Shown here in pieces: positions 9,189 through 17,066 of a stretch of 64,000 nt of DNA. The number at the start of each line of letters is the position of its first letter. Positions within the stretch are counted from its first letter, which is position 1. Below the pieces are notes generated by a model. The model was not told the origin of the DNA, ran no database searches, and was given only the letters and a program-made list of their open reading frames with translations. The position numbers and the translations under genes are program-made. Source of the DNA: Shewanella sp. AS1 (lineage in GTDB: Bacteria; Pseudomonadota; Gammaproteobacteria; Enterobacterales; Shewanellaceae); assembly GCF_021412565.1 (NCBI RefSeq), contig NZ_JAKCLJ010000013.1, positions 34,267 through 98,266 on the forward strand. Direction: 5' to 3'.

Positions 9189-9217
9189 TTTATACAGGAT
9201 CTAAAAGTAAAGATCAA
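9189..9217 (-). promoter_or_regulatory. sigma70 promoter of rpmBG
   Basis: TTGATC (9212-9217), a 17-bp spacer and TATAAA (9189-9194) on the minus strand, ~90 nt upstream of rpmB and just after the radC stop. Consensus quality and position make this a confident call; it uncouples the ribosomal genes from radC. Confidence 0.8.
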
Positions 9218-9224
9218 GGGATAT

Positions 9225-9902
9225 TCAATCTATCCATCCCCTCTCTGCAAACGAAACAATCTCTCGATCCCCTACAACCATGTGGTCTAGAAGGGAAACA
9301 TCAATAGTCGCCAACGCGTTTTTCAATCGCTCAGTTATTCGCCGATCAGCCTGACTTGGCTCCGCAACGCCTGATGGGTGGTTGTGGCAGACAATGACTG
9401 CAGCGGCTTTCTTCTCAAGCACTAGACCTACCACTTCGCGTGGATAAACCGAGGCTGAATCTATAGTGCCACGGAACAATTCAACGAATTGAATAACTCT
9501 GTGTTGGCTATCGAGTAACAAGATGGCAAACACTTCATAAGCACGATCCGCTAATTGTCTCATTAAATAGTCCCGAGTTAAATCAGGATCGGTTAAAATT
9601 TTGCCTCTTTGTAGATTTTCTTTCGAAATTCGCTTGCCGATCTCGATGGCGGCCTGCAATTGGGCATATTTTACCGCCCCCACACCGGCGATCGCGCACA
9701 TTTCATGCTGACTGGCTGCCATTAACGGCCGCAAGCCGCCAAAGTGGCTTATCATGGTTCGGCCCAAGGCGACAGCGCTCTGTCCCGGTAAACCGTTTCG
9801 AAGCAGCACTGCAAGCAATTCGGCATCAGATAACTGCATCGCCCCGTGGCGCAGTAATTTCTCCCGCGGTCCCTCTCCCTCCGGCCAATCTTTAATTGCC
9901 AT
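9225..9902 (-). CDS. radC: RadC-family JAB/MPN-domain protein
   Basis: 225 residues, the family norm. An N-terminal helix-hairpin-helix-like region (about 20-95) is followed by a JAMM/MPN metalloprotease-like domain with the zinc motif HNHPSG followed by the downstream Ser...Asp (residues ~170-185). Despite the name it is not established as a repair protein in E. coli. The ATG at 9902 is chosen over the GTG immediately before it because GGAGG lies 5 nt upstream of the ATG. Same strand as rpmB-rpmG. Confidence 0.92.
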   Translation of the reverse strand: MAIKDWPEGEGPREKLLRHGAMQLSDAELLAVLLRNGLPGQSAVALGRTMISHFGGLRPLMAASQHEMCAIAGVGAVKYAQLQAAIEIGKRISKENLQRGKILTDPDLTRDYLMRQLADRAYEVFAILLLDSQHRVIQFVELFRGTIDSASVYPREVVGLVLEKKAAAVIVCHNHPSGVAEPSQADRRITERLKNALATIDVSLLDHMVVGDREIVSFAERGWID

Positions 9903-9922
9903 CACAACCTCCCTGTTGCTCG

Positions 9923-9982
9923 CCTAGCCTTCAACCTAGCCTTCAACCTAGCCTTCAACCTAGCCTTCAACCTAGCCTTCAA
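9923..9982. repeat. 12-bp tandem repeat, 5 perfect copies
   Basis: Five uninterrupted copies of CCTAGCCTTCAA between radC and coaBC, 20 nt upstream of the radC start. Non-coding on both strands as far as I can see. Perfect identity suggests recent slippage; copy number may vary between strains and alter the distance between radC and its promoter. Confidence 0.95.
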
Positions 9983-10108
9983 ATTCAGGTCTCAGGCTTT
10001 TATAGAGATATTGAGTATGGCCTAGTTTTTAAAAACTTGTATGCTCTACTTAGCTGCCGGTTGTGGTATGGTTAGCCCGAAACAATCCAAGACCCAATAA
10101 CGCGATTA

Positions 10109-11314
10109 ATGATCATGATGAGTCTAACAAACAAAAACATAGTGCTGGGGATCGGCGGTGGAATTGCCGCCTATAAATCTGCCGATTTGGTCAGACGACT
10201 CAAAGAGCGCGGCGCCGATGTCAGGGTGGTGATGAGTCAAAGCGCTCAGGAGTTTATTACCCCTTTGACCCTGCAGGCACTCTCGGGCCATCCTGTGGCC
10301 ACCGACCTGTTAGACCCGGCAGCCGAAGCCGCCATGGGCCATATCGAGCTGGCGCGCTGGGCCGATCTGGTGCTTATTGCGCCGGCAACCGCTAATCTTA
10401 TCGCCCGTATCCATGCCGGTATGGCCGATGAACTGATCACCACCACTTGTCTTGCCACAGAGGCACCTGTGGTGCTCTGCCCGGCGATGAATCAGCAGAT
10501 GTATCGCAACCAAGCCACCCAGGACAACCTGGCCGCACTGCGCCGCCGTGGACTCACCATCTGGGATCCCGCATCTGGCAGTCAGGCCTGTGGCGAAGTC
10601 GGCCCAGGGCGCATGCAGGAGCCGCTGGAGATTGCCCAGCAGGTGGAACACTTCTTTGCACCTAAGCTGCTGCAAGGCGTGTCGCTGCTGCTGACCGCCG
10701 GGCCGACCCGTGAGGCGATCGACCCCGTGCGTTATATCTCCAACCACAGCTCAGGCAAGATGGGCTTTGCCCTCGCCAAGGCCGCAGCAGAGATGGGCGC
10801 CAAGGTCACCCTGGTCAGTGGCCCTGTGAATCTGGACACCCCGGCGAACGTCAAGCGTATCGATGTGAAATCGACCCAGGAGATGCTCGATGCCGTGCTG
10901 GCCGAGGTTAATCATCAGCAAATCTTTATCGGCTGCGCCGCCGTCTGTGACTATCGCATCGCCCAGGTCGCCGACGAGAAGATCAAGAAATCCGCCGATG
11001 AGATGGCGCTGGCCTTAGTGCGTAATCCCGATATTCTCGCAACCGTCGCCAGTCACACCCCAAGGCCCTTTACCGTGGGCTTTGCCGCCGAGACTCAGGA
11101 TGTGGAACATTACGCCAAAGATAAGCTCAAGCGTAAAAAGCTGGATATGATCGCCGCCAACGATGTCTCCAATCCCGAACTTGGCTTTAACAGCGACAGT
11201 AACGCCCTCAAGGTATTCTGGGCTCATGGCCAGCAGGATCTGCCGGCCTGCGATAAACACAGCCTGGCGCAACAACTCTTAACCCTTATAGCAAAACAGA
11301 TGAAGTCAGCATGA
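10109..11314 (+). CDS. coaBC: bifunctional phosphopantothenoylcysteine decarboxylase / phosphopantothenate-cysteine ligase
   Basis: Two consecutive steps of coenzyme A synthesis. N-terminal CoaC flavoprotein domain (about 1-190) with GGGIAAYKS, the substrate-clamp motif CPAMNQQMY and catalytic Cys region [14 protein letters not shown]-terminal CoaB domain with [20 protein letters not shown] and the KIKK lysine motif. 401 residues from 10109. The true start may be the ATG at 10118, which gives [11 protein letters not shown] as in E. coli MSLAGKKIVLG; no good ribosome binding site separates them. Overlaps dut by 4 nt, implying translational coupling. Confidence 0.95.
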   Translation: MIMMSLTNKNIVLGIGGGIAAYKSADLVRRLKERGADVRVVMSQSAQEFITPLTLQALSGHPVATDLLDPAAEAAMGHIELARWADLVLIAPATANLIARIHAGMADELITTTCLATEAPVVLCPAMNQQMYRNQATQDNLAALRRRGLTIWDPASGSQACGEVGPGRMQEPLEIAQQVEHFFAPKLLQGVSLLLTAGPTREAIDPVRYISNHSSGKMGFALAKAAAEMGAKVTLVSGPVNLDTPANVKRIDVKSTQEMLDAVLAEVNHQQIFIGCAAVCDYRIAQVADEKIKKSADEMALALVRNPDILATVASHTPRPFTVGFAAETQDVEHYAKDKLKRKKLDMIAANDVSNPELGFNSDSNALKVFWAHGQQDLPACDKHSLAQQLLTLIAKQMKSA

Positions 11315-11769
11315 AGACGCCCATTGAACTGAAAATTCTCGACTCCCGTATCGGCTCACAATTCCCGCTTCCCGCCTATGCCACACCTGGCAGTGCCGGT
11401 ATGGATCTTCGTGCCATGACAGATAACACCTTAGTGATTCAACCAGGTGAGACTCAGCTGATCCCGACGGGCATAGCCGTGCATGTGGCCGATCCCGGCC
11501 TTGCCGCCGTGATCTTGCCCCGATCGGGGCTGGGCCATAAACACGGTATCGTCCTGGGCAATCTTGTCGGCCTTATCGATTCTGATTACCAAGGGCCGCT
11601 CTTGGTCTCTTGCTGGAACCGAGGCAGCGAGCCGTTCACCTTAGAGGTAGGGGATCGACTGGCACAACTGGTATTTGTGCCCATAGTACAGGCCGAATTT
11701 ACACTGGTGGATGAATTTGATAATTCAGAGCGCGGCGCGGGCGGTTTTGGTCACTCAGGTACCCGCTAA
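11311..11769 (+). CDS. dut: deoxyuridine 5'-triphosphate nucleotidohydrolase
   Basis: Trimeric dUTPase, dUTP to dUMP + PPi, keeping uracil out of DNA. 152 residues with all five family motifs: GSAGMDLRA, the [10 protein letters not shown] motif [13 protein letters not shown] motif III (catalytic Asp and uracil-binding Tyr nearby), GDRLAQLVF and the C-terminal [10 protein letters not shown] arm. Starts inside the coaBC stop (ATGA), the conserved coaBC-dut-slmA arrangement. A GCGATGG/CCATCGC stem-loop without T run (11820-11844) lies before slmA. Confidence 0.97.
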   Translation: MKTPIELKILDSRIGSQFPLPAYATPGSAGMDLRAMTDNTLVIQPGETQLIPTGIAVHVADPGLAAVILPRSGLGHKHGIVLGNLVGLIDSDYQGPLLVSCWNRGSEPFTLEVGDRLAQLVFVPIVQAEFTLVDEFDNSERGAGGFGHSGTR

Positions 11770-11874
11770 GTCATTACGCTAGCAACACACTAAAAACAAA
11801 GAAAATATAATAATAACAAGCGATGGCCACACAGAGTCCATCGCAAGACTTGTAATTGAGTAAAGGAAAACCAG

Positions 11875-12468
11875 ATGGCTGCAAGCCCGAAACCGAATCG
11901 CCGTGAACACATACTCCAATGCCTTGCGACTATGCTGGAAACCAGCCCGGGACAGCGGATCACCACTGCCAAATTAGCGGCCGAGGTGGGTGTCTCTGAG
12001 GCGGCCCTCTATCGCCACTTTCCCAGCAAAGCTAGGATGTTTGAAGGCCTGATCGATTTCATTGAAGATTCCCTGCTGTCGCGCATCAACCTCATCATGG
12101 AAGAGGAAAAGGACACGATGAAGCGCTGTCAGCTGCTGTTGCAACTGCTGCTGATCTTTGCCGAGCGTAATCCAGGGATCTCCCGCGTCCTCAACGGCGA
12201 TGCCCTGCTGGGTGAACATGAACGACTGCGCAGCCGCACCGGACAGATCTTCTCCAAGGTGGAAACTCACTTAAAACAGATCCTGCGCGAAAAAACCCTG
12301 CGTGAAGGCAGAGGCTTTAATCTCGATGAGACGATTTTAGCTAACTTGCTGCTTGCGGTTGCCGAAGGCCGTATCGCCCAATTCGTGCGCAGCGACTTCA
12401 AACAGAAACCCACCAGCCATTTTAACGAGCAGTGGAACTTTATCCAGCAGCAATTGCTGCAAAGCTAA
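11875..12468 (+). CDS. slmA: nucleoid occlusion factor SlmA
   Basis: TetR-fold DNA-binding protein that blocks FtsZ assembly over the chromosome. 197 residues; helix-turn-helix at about 33-55 ([19 protein letters not shown]) followed by the [15 protein letters not shown] segment typical of SlmA. TAAAGGAAAACCAG upstream of ATG 11875 supplies the ribosome binding site. Follows coaBC-dut as in E. coli. Downstream is ~190 nt of transcribed sequence before the terminator. Confidence 0.95.
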   Translation: MAASPKPNRREHILQCLATMLETSPGQRITTAKLAAEVGVSEAALYRHFPSKARMFEGLIDFIEDSLLSRINLIMEEEKDTMKRCQLLLQLLLIFAERNPGISRVLNGDALLGEHERLRSRTGQIFSKVETHLKQILREKTLREGRGFNLDETILANLLLAVAEGRIAQFVRSDFKQKPTSHFNEQWNFIQQQLLQS

Positions 12469-12557
12469 CTAACACCAATAACAACAGCGACCTGAATTGT
12501 ACAGGTCGCACCCTATCCAAAACAGTATTGCACCACTATCCCTATAAGAAGTTGGTG

Positions 12558-12653
12558 ATGGACGATGAGGCTCGCGGCTTCTATCAGGATGAACATAAGG
12601 CCAAGTATTTCTGCCAGACGATGTGTTCCCTTAAAGAAAACCTGCAACTCTAA
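12558..12653 (+). CDS. possible 31-residue small protein downstream of slmA
   Basis: A short ORF between slmA and its terminator: it begins MDDEARGFYQDEHKAKYF, contains two Cys (about residues 19 and 23) and ends KENLQL. The composition is charged and protein-like, and the reading frame stays open upstream back into slmA (from a GTG at 12432), so a longer form is possible. Only a weak AAGAAG lies before the ATG. It ends 17 nt before the hairpin. I do not recognise it, and it may be a chance ORF in a 3' untranslated region. Confidence 0.25.
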   Translation: MDDEARGFYQDEHKAKYFCQTMCSLKENLQL

Positions 12654-12667
12654 CTCCCAACCAACCC

Positions 12668-12696
12668 AAAGCCGATTGACCCAATCGGCTTTTTTG
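12668..12696 (+). terminator. terminator of the coaBC-dut-slmA transcript
   Basis: Perfect 9-bp stem AGCCGATTG/CAATCGGCT (12670-12678, 12682-12690), 3-nt loop and six T. Strong intrinsic terminator. Confidence 0.9.
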
Positions 12697-12856
12697 GTAT
12701 TCCCCTATCAATTCTGGGTACAAATTAGGCGCAATTCAGGGTATGCTCCGTCCCCCGTCGTTATTAGGTTTATTGGATCGGGCGGGTTATACTCTTAGGT
12801 TAAACGGCAAAATATTAAAATCATTAACTATTTTGTCTAAAAGACATAAACCACTA

Positions 12857-13119
12857 GGGTCTGTTGACCTTTGCTGATGATTTTTGCAGCGAATTGTTGG
12901 GGTTTTATACAAGGCAGAGCCTTTGCGGTGTAGTTGTTCTACATAAAAAGGCGATAACGCGGTAGAAAGCCCCAACAAACGCTGCCCGAAGGGTTCGGCT
13001 AAAAACGTTTTATGCTTCGTTAAGTGGTACTGACTTAGGCGACTAAGCTACATACAACTTGCCTCGCCTAAAACGCTTTTATCTCGAACAAAATTTAACC
13101 TTCAAAGGTCAACAGACCC
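12857..13119. mobile_element. 263-bp MITE with 17-bp perfect inverted ends and TA target duplication (IS630/mariner type)
   Basis: The ends are exact inverted repeats: GGGTCTGTTGACCTTTG at 12857-12873 and its complement at 13103-13119. Both are flanked by TA (in fact CTAG on each side, which is self-complementary), as expected for an IS630/Tc1-mariner-type transposase inserting at TA. No transposase is encoded. Inside are a shorter inverted pair (GTTGGGG near 12895 and CCCCAAC near 12970) and AT-rich right-hand sequence. It sits between the probable folE promoter (a TATACT at 12788-12793) and the folE ribosome binding site, 22 nt from the folE start. Confidence 0.85.
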
Positions 13120-13140
13120 TAGCAGATGGTGGAGGATCAG

Positions 13141-13785
13141 ATGGCATTAAGTGAAGCAGCACAGCAGGTGCAAAGTGCATTATTAGCACGGGGACTCGAA
13201 ACCCCTATGCTCCCTTGTGAGCTCAGCACAGATGAACGCAAAGACAAGATTGAGCACCACATGCGCGAAATCTTAACCTTAATGTCGCTGGATCTGCGTG
13301 ATGACAGCCTGATCGAGACGCCAAAGCGGATCGCTAAGATGTACGTGGATGAGATCTTCTCCGGCCTCAATTACGAGAATTTCCCCAAGATCACCGTCAT
13401 CGAAAACAAGATGGGCTTCGATGAGATGGTCAAGGTGAAAGATATCAGCCTCACCAGTACCTGCGAGCATCACTTGGTCACCATAGATGGCATGGCGACA
13501 GTGGCTTATCTGCCGCGCAAGAACATTATAGGCCTGTCGAAAATCAACCGTATCGTGCGCTTTTTTGCCCAGCGACCACAGGTGCAGGAGCGTCTGACCC
13601 AGCAGGTATTAGTCGCGCTGCAAACTCTGCTGGAAACCAAAGATGTGGCGGTGAAGATGGATGCCGTGCATTACTGCGTTAAATCCCGCGGTGTGATGGA
13701 CTCTACCAGCTCGACCACAACGACGGCTCTTGGCGGGATCTTTAAATCTAACCCCGCCACCCGCGCCGAGTTTTTGAGTAACTAG
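13141..13785 (+). CDS. folE: GTP cyclohydrolase I
   Basis: GTP to 7,8-dihydroneopterin triphosphate, first step of folate synthesis. 214 residues closely similar to E. coli FolE, including [24 protein letters not shown], zinc ligands Cys108, His111 (TCEHH) and Cys179 (HYCVKSRG), and TTTTALGG. The ATG at 13141 has a perfect GGAGG 5 nt upstream; an in-frame ATG 15 nt earlier is therefore unlikely. The leader is interrupted by a MITE, and the stop codon is the first part of a 7-bp tandem repeat. Confidence 0.97.
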   Translation: MALSEAAQQVQSALLARGLETPMLPCELSTDERKDKIEHHMREILTLMSLDLRDDSLIETPKRIAKMYVDEIFSGLNYENFPKITVIENKMGFDEMVKVKDISLTSTCEHHLVTIDGMATVAYLPRKNIIGLSKINRIVRFFAQRPQVQERLTQQVLVALQTLLETKDVAVKMDAVHYCVKSRGVMDSTSSTTTTALGGIFKSNPATRAEFLSN

Positions 13786-13835
13786 CTTCGAGCTTCGAGC
13801 TTCGAGCTTCGAGCTTCGAGCTTCGAGCTTCGAGC
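13784..13835. repeat. 7-bp tandem repeat, seven copies, overlapping the folE stop
   Basis: Seven perfect copies of AGCTTCG followed by a partial one. The AG of the folE TAG stop codon is the first part of unit 1. A gain or loss of units would not alter FolE because the stop precedes the array. Function unknown; slippage-prone. Confidence 0.95.
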
Positions 13836-13847
13836 AACAGACTGGCA

Positions 13848-13878
13848 TAAAAAACGCTGCATGATGCAGCGTTTTTTT
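13848..13878. terminator. bidirectional terminator between folE and pyrE
   Basis: ACGCTGCA/TGCAGCGT stem (13854-13861, 13865-13872) with a 3-nt loop, six A on the left and seven T on the right, placed between the convergent folE and pyrE. Confidence 0.92.
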
Positions 13879-13895
13879 GTGTGCGGATTTAACGA

Positions 13896-14537
13896 TTAAA
13901 TGCCGTATTGCTCGCGGTAGGCGCTAACCTTAGCCAGCTCAGCTTCCATGCCTGGTTTCTCGGCCAGATAGCTGATCAGATCTTCAAGCTTAATAATCGA
14001 GACGATAGCACAGCCAAAGTCACGCTCAACTTCCTGAATCGCCGACAGCTCGCCCTTGCCTTTCTCCTGACGATCCAGTGCAATCAATACCCCGGCTAAC
14101 TCGGCATTGTGCGCCTGAATGATCTCCATCGACTCACGAATAGCCGTACCTGCAGTGATCACATCATCCACCAGCATCACGCGGCCTTTAAGCTCGCTGC
14201 CCACCAAACTGCCACCCTCGCCGTGATCTTTCTTCTCTTTGCGGTTAAAGCAGTAAGGCAGGTCGATATCATGGTGATCGCACAGCGCAACGGCCGTTGT
14301 CGTTGCGATAGGAATGCCTTTATAGGCTGGGCCAAACAGCAGATCATATTCAATGCCTGAATCCACCAGCGCCGCCGCATAAAAACGACCTAAACGCGCC
14401 AGATCACGGCCTGTATTAAACAGGCCAGCATTGAAGAAATAGGGGCTGGTACGGCCTGACTTTAAGGTAAATTCGCCAAACCTGAGTACCTGACGTTCAA
14501 GGGCAAATTCAATAAATTCACGCTGATAGGCTTTCAC
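13896..14537 (-). CDS. pyrE: orotate phosphoribosyltransferase
   Basis: Converts orotate and PRPP to OMP in pyrimidine synthesis. 213 residues. The PRPP-binding loop reads [13 protein letters not shown] (about 120-133) and the flexible catalytic loop has [12 protein letters not shown]. Start is GTG at 14537 with GAGGAAAG upstream. It lies downstream of rph on the same strand with an attenuator-like hairpin between, as in the E. coli rph-pyrE operon. Confidence 0.96.
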   Translation of the reverse strand: MKAYQREFIEFALERQVLRFGEFTLKSGRTSPYFFNAGLFNTGRDLARLGRFYAAALVDSGIEYDLLFGPAYKGIPIATTTAVALCDHHDIDLPYCFNRKEKKDHGEGGSLVGSELKGRVMLVDDVITAGTAIRESMEIIQAHNAELAGVLIALDRQEKGKGELSAIQEVERDFGCAIVSIIKLEDLISYLAEKPGMEAELAKVSAYREQYGI

Positions 14538-14582
14538 AATCTTTCCTCACAATAGGGTAATGTTTGATTTGATTCTTATTCT

Positions 14583-14608
14583 AAAAAAAGGACCCCGCAG
14601 GGCCCTTA
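14583..14608 (-). terminator. pyrE attenuator / rph terminator
   Basis: On the minus strand, arms AAGGGCCC and GGGTCCTT (one G-U pair in RNA) with a ~4-nt loop are followed by seven T. It begins ~10 nt after the rph stop and ends ~45 nt before pyrE. In E. coli the same geometry couples rph translation to UTP-sensitive attenuation of pyrE; here regulation is inferred from the layout. Confidence 0.75.
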
Positions 14609-14617
14609 TTAAGGCGA

Positions 14618-15331
14618 TTAACTCAATGCCGCCTTCTGCACATCCACAATTTCACGAATGCCGTGCTTGGCCAAATCCAGCAGGCTGAGCAGCTCTTCAT
14701 GGCTGAAAGGTTCACCCTCTGCCGTGCCTTGGATCTCGATGATCTTGCCTGTTTCTGTCATCACCACATTCATATCAGTTTCGGCGGCGCTGTCTTCCAC
14801 GTATTCCAAATCGCAGATGGGCTCGCCCTTGTAGATCCCCACACTCACGGCCGCGATCAGGAATTTCAGCGGGTTGGTCTTGATAATGCCTTTACCGCGC
14901 GCCCAGTTCAGCGCATCGACCAGAGCCACACAGGCGCCGGTGATCGCCGCGGTGCGAGTGCCGCCATCGGCCTGGATAACGTCACAATCGATAACGATAG
15001 TGTTTTCGCCTAGGGCTTTCATATCGACACAGGCACGCAGCGCACGACCAATAAGACGTTGAATTTCTTGAGTACGACCCGACTGCTTGCCGCGCGCCGC
15101 TTCCCTGTCCATACGGCTGTGGGTCGAACGTGGCAACATGCCATATTCCGCCGTCACCCAGCCCTGGCCTTGCCCCTTGAGAAAACGTGGCACACCTTCG
15201 GTAAAACTGGCGGTACACAAGACTTTAGTATCACCAAATTCAACCAAAACAGACCCTTCTGCATGAGCGGTAAATTGACGAGTAATAGTCACTGGGCGTG
15301 ATTGAGCGGGCGTTCTGTCACTTGGGCGCAT
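14618..15331 (-). CDS. rph: ribonuclease PH
   Basis: Phosphorolytic 3'-5' exoribonuclease trimming tRNA 3' ends. 237 residues. Begins [18 protein letters not shown], includes KVLCTASF, the phosphate-binding region [16 protein letters not shown], and ends with the usual helix. ATG at 15331 has AGGAA 6 nt upstream. The full reading frame suggests an active enzyme (E. coli K-12 carries an inactive frameshift). First gene of the rph-pyrE unit, divergent from yicC. Confidence 0.97.
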   Translation of the reverse strand: MRPSDRTPAQSRPVTITRQFTAHAEGSVLVEFGDTKVLCTASFTEGVPRFLKGQGQGWVTAEYGMLPRSTHSRMDREAARGKQSGRTQEIQRLIGRALRACVDMKALGENTIVIDCDVIQADGGTRTAAITGACVALVDALNWARGKGIIKTNPLKFLIAAVSVGIYKGEPICDLEYVEDSAAETDMNVVMTETGKIIEIQGTAEGEPFSHEELLSLLDLAKHGIREIVDVQKAALS

Positions 15332-15512
15332 AGGGAATTCCTGTATTGATTAGATAGATAAGCAGATTTGGCTGCATATTATAGGGGTTCACGGCCAGGG
15401 ATGCCATGTTATTCACAAGCCGATGTCCAAAGACTAAGACTTTACTTTAACCCTCTGCCCCATCGGACTATAATCAAGCCTACTTCATCGATTTAACTAG
15501 TTGGAATACTTC

Positions 15513-16376
15513 ATGATCCAAAGCATGACAGCCTATGCTCGCATCGAGCACAAAGCACAGTGGGGCACCGCCTCCTGGGAAATTCGCTCAGTCAACCAGC
15601 GCTACCTTGAAACCTACCTGCGTCTGCCTGAGCAACTTCGTAGCCTAGAACCTGTGCTAAGAGAACGTCTGCGTCAACGGTTAAATCGCGGTAAAGTCGA
15701 GGTCAATCTGCGCTACGACTTAGCCGACAATCAAAACAGCGAGCTTCAGCTCAATCAGGCCTTGGCAAGCCAGATCATCCAGGCCGCCAACTGGGTTAAA
15801 CAGCAAGCCGGACAAGGCGAAATCAACCCTGTCGATGTGCTGCGTTGGCCCGGTGTGATGTCCGGCAGCGAACAGGACATGGATGCCATAGGAAAAGAAC
15901 TGCTATCGGCTTTCGACGGCGCCATTGAGCAATTTATCCAGGCCCGTGGTCGCGAAGGCGATGCCATCAAAAGCATGCTGGAATCGCGTCTCGACGCCAT
16001 AGTTGAGCAGGTCGCCATAGTCCGCGAACATATGCCCACAGTCATGCAGTGGCAGCGCGATAAGATCACTAACCGTCTGAGTGAAATTCAAGGAGAGCTG
16101 GATCCCGCCAGAATGGAGCAAGAGCTGGTGATCCTCGCCCAGAAGATGGATGTCGCCGAAGAGATGGATAGACTCGACGCCCACGTCGCCGAAACCCGCC
16201 GCATCCTTAAGAAAGGCGGCGCCCAGGGCCGACGCCTAGATTTTATGATGCAAGAGTTCAACCGCGAGTCCAACACCCTCGCCTCAAAATCCATCAGCTC
16301 AGAAGTCACCGCCGCCGCAGTAGAACTTAAAGTCCTTATCGAGCAGATGCGAGAGCAGATCCAAAACGTAGAATAA
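15513..16376 (+). CDS. yicC: YicC/YloC-family endoribonuclease
   Basis: 287 residues, same length as E. coli YicC. Begins MIQSMTAYARIE and includes the conserved EIRSVNQRYLETYLRLPE block and the C-terminal KKGGAQGRRLDFMMQEFNRE signature. Family members are reported to be RNases affecting small-RNA turnover. The ATG at 15513 is preferred over one 12 nt upstream because GGAA lies 8 nt before it and homologues start here. Its last 22 nt form the left att repeat of a genomic island, so the present 3' end is probably island-derived although the protein is unchanged. Confidence 0.93.
   Translation: MIQSMTAYARIEHKAQWGTASWEIRSVNQRYLETYLRLPEQLRSLEPVLRERLRQRLNRGKVEVNLRYDLADNQNSELQLNQALASQIIQAANWVKQQAGQGEINPVDVLRWPGVMSGSEQDMDAIGKELLSAFDGAIEQFIQARGREGDAIKSMLESRLDAIVEQVAIVREHMPTVMQWQRDKITNRLSEIQGELDPARMEQELVILAQKMDVAEEMDRLDAHVAETRRILKKGGAQGRRLDFMMQEFNRESNTLASKSISSEVTAAAVELKVLIEQMREQIQNVE
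16355..16376. other. attL: left direct repeat (3' end of yicC)
   Basis: 22 bp from GCAGATCCA through the TAA stop of yicC. It matches 18828-18849 except at three positions, all synonymous in yicC (CAA/CAG, GTA/GTG, TAA/TAG). Confidence 0.8.
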
Positions 16377-16412
16377 CGTTTTTAACTGTTCTAAATAGTT
16401 CAAAAATCAATG

Positions 16413-16442
16413 CCAAACCCTCTATTTAAGAGGGTTTTTTAT
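16413..16442 (+). terminator. terminator after yicC
   Basis: AAACCCTCT/AGAGGGTTT arms (16415-16423, 16429-16437) with a 5-nt loop and a T run. It lies inside the island, just after attL, so yicC now uses an island-borne terminator. Confidence 0.88.
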
Positions 16443-16485
16443 TTTCCACTGTTTTATAGTTGTTCATCACGGTTAAGATGTTTGT

Positions 16486-16554
16486 GGTTACTAAAACGGT
16501 TACTAATGAAGTTAGTAACCATAAAATCACCAATAAAATCCAACATTAGTAACC
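16486..16554. other. arm-type integrase sites, left end
   Basis: Two direct copies of GGTTACTAA (16486-16494, 16498-16506, 12-bp period) followed by two inverted copies TTAGTAACC (16512-16520, 16546-16554). The same 9-mer occurs twice, also at a 12-bp period, near the right end (18740-18760). Repeated short sites at both ends of an island next to an integrase are what tyrosine recombinase arm sites look like; binding is inferred. The inverted pairs could also form a hairpin in the leader of the downstream ORF. Confidence 0.6.
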
Positions 16555-16571
16555 ATTTTAGGTGTAACTGC

Positions 16572-17021
16572 ATGAATGACAAACAGATTAAGGCTATTAT
16601 TAAATCAGGTGGATTGCTCAGAAAGCCAGTTGGGGATGGGCTGTATATCCGTATACAGACCGCGGGGAAAGCATCATGGGAAGTGCGCTATACCATTCAT
16701 GGTAAACGTAAATTCTATGCGCTCGGCCAGTATCCACAAGTGAGCCTAGCAGATGCGAAATTCGAAGCGCAGGTCAATGCAGCACAAACACGGGTCAACA
16801 ATCTCACCCAGTCGATACTCGCTAAAGCCTTCAGAGGCGAACTCACCGCCGATTGGCGCGCCGCTAACCCTGAACTCATTAGCGGCGAAAACAGCACACA
16901 GGCTTTGCTTGAGCGTATTAAAGCCGAACGGGAAGCGCTTGCATTAGCAGCCAAATTAGCAAAGAGGAAAACAGCTAAAAAACCAACACTAATAAGTAAT
17001 CACGTAAGTGGTGATTGTTAG
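16572..17021 (+). pseudogene. chimeric remnant: integrase N-terminus fused in frame to HsdS C-terminus
   Basis: 149 residues from ATG 16572 (AGGTG 7 nt upstream). Residues 1 to ~63 ([20 protein letters not shown]...[14 protein letters not shown]) are the arm-DNA-binding domain (DUF4102) that opens P4/MGI-type tyrosine integrases. From about residue 65 ([20 protein letters not shown], then KAFRGEL and LLERIKAER) the sequence is the C-terminal helix and tail of a type I restriction-modification specificity subunit. Neither part is a complete enzyme: no recombinase catalytic domain, no target recognition domains. Best explained by a deletion that joined int to hsdS in frame. The product could still bind DNA at the arm sites. 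Confidence 0.75.
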
Positions 17022-17066
17022 TTTGCCATATTTAAAAATTTAAAATATTAAATTCATGGGGTCGTA

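Noticed and set aside
12787..12978. 63-residue minus-strand ORF covering the left part of the MITE
   Set aside because: It starts inside the mobile element and runs across its end; such ORFs arise wherever the element lands. No ribosome binding site or family resemblance.
9917..13840. Short tandem arrays considered as CRISPR
   Set aside because: Units are 7-12 bp with no spacers between them and no cas genes nearby.
13609..13848. 79-residue ORF with SKLEARS repeats on the minus strand
   Set aside because: Product of the 7-bp tandem repeat next to folE, antisense to folE for the rest.
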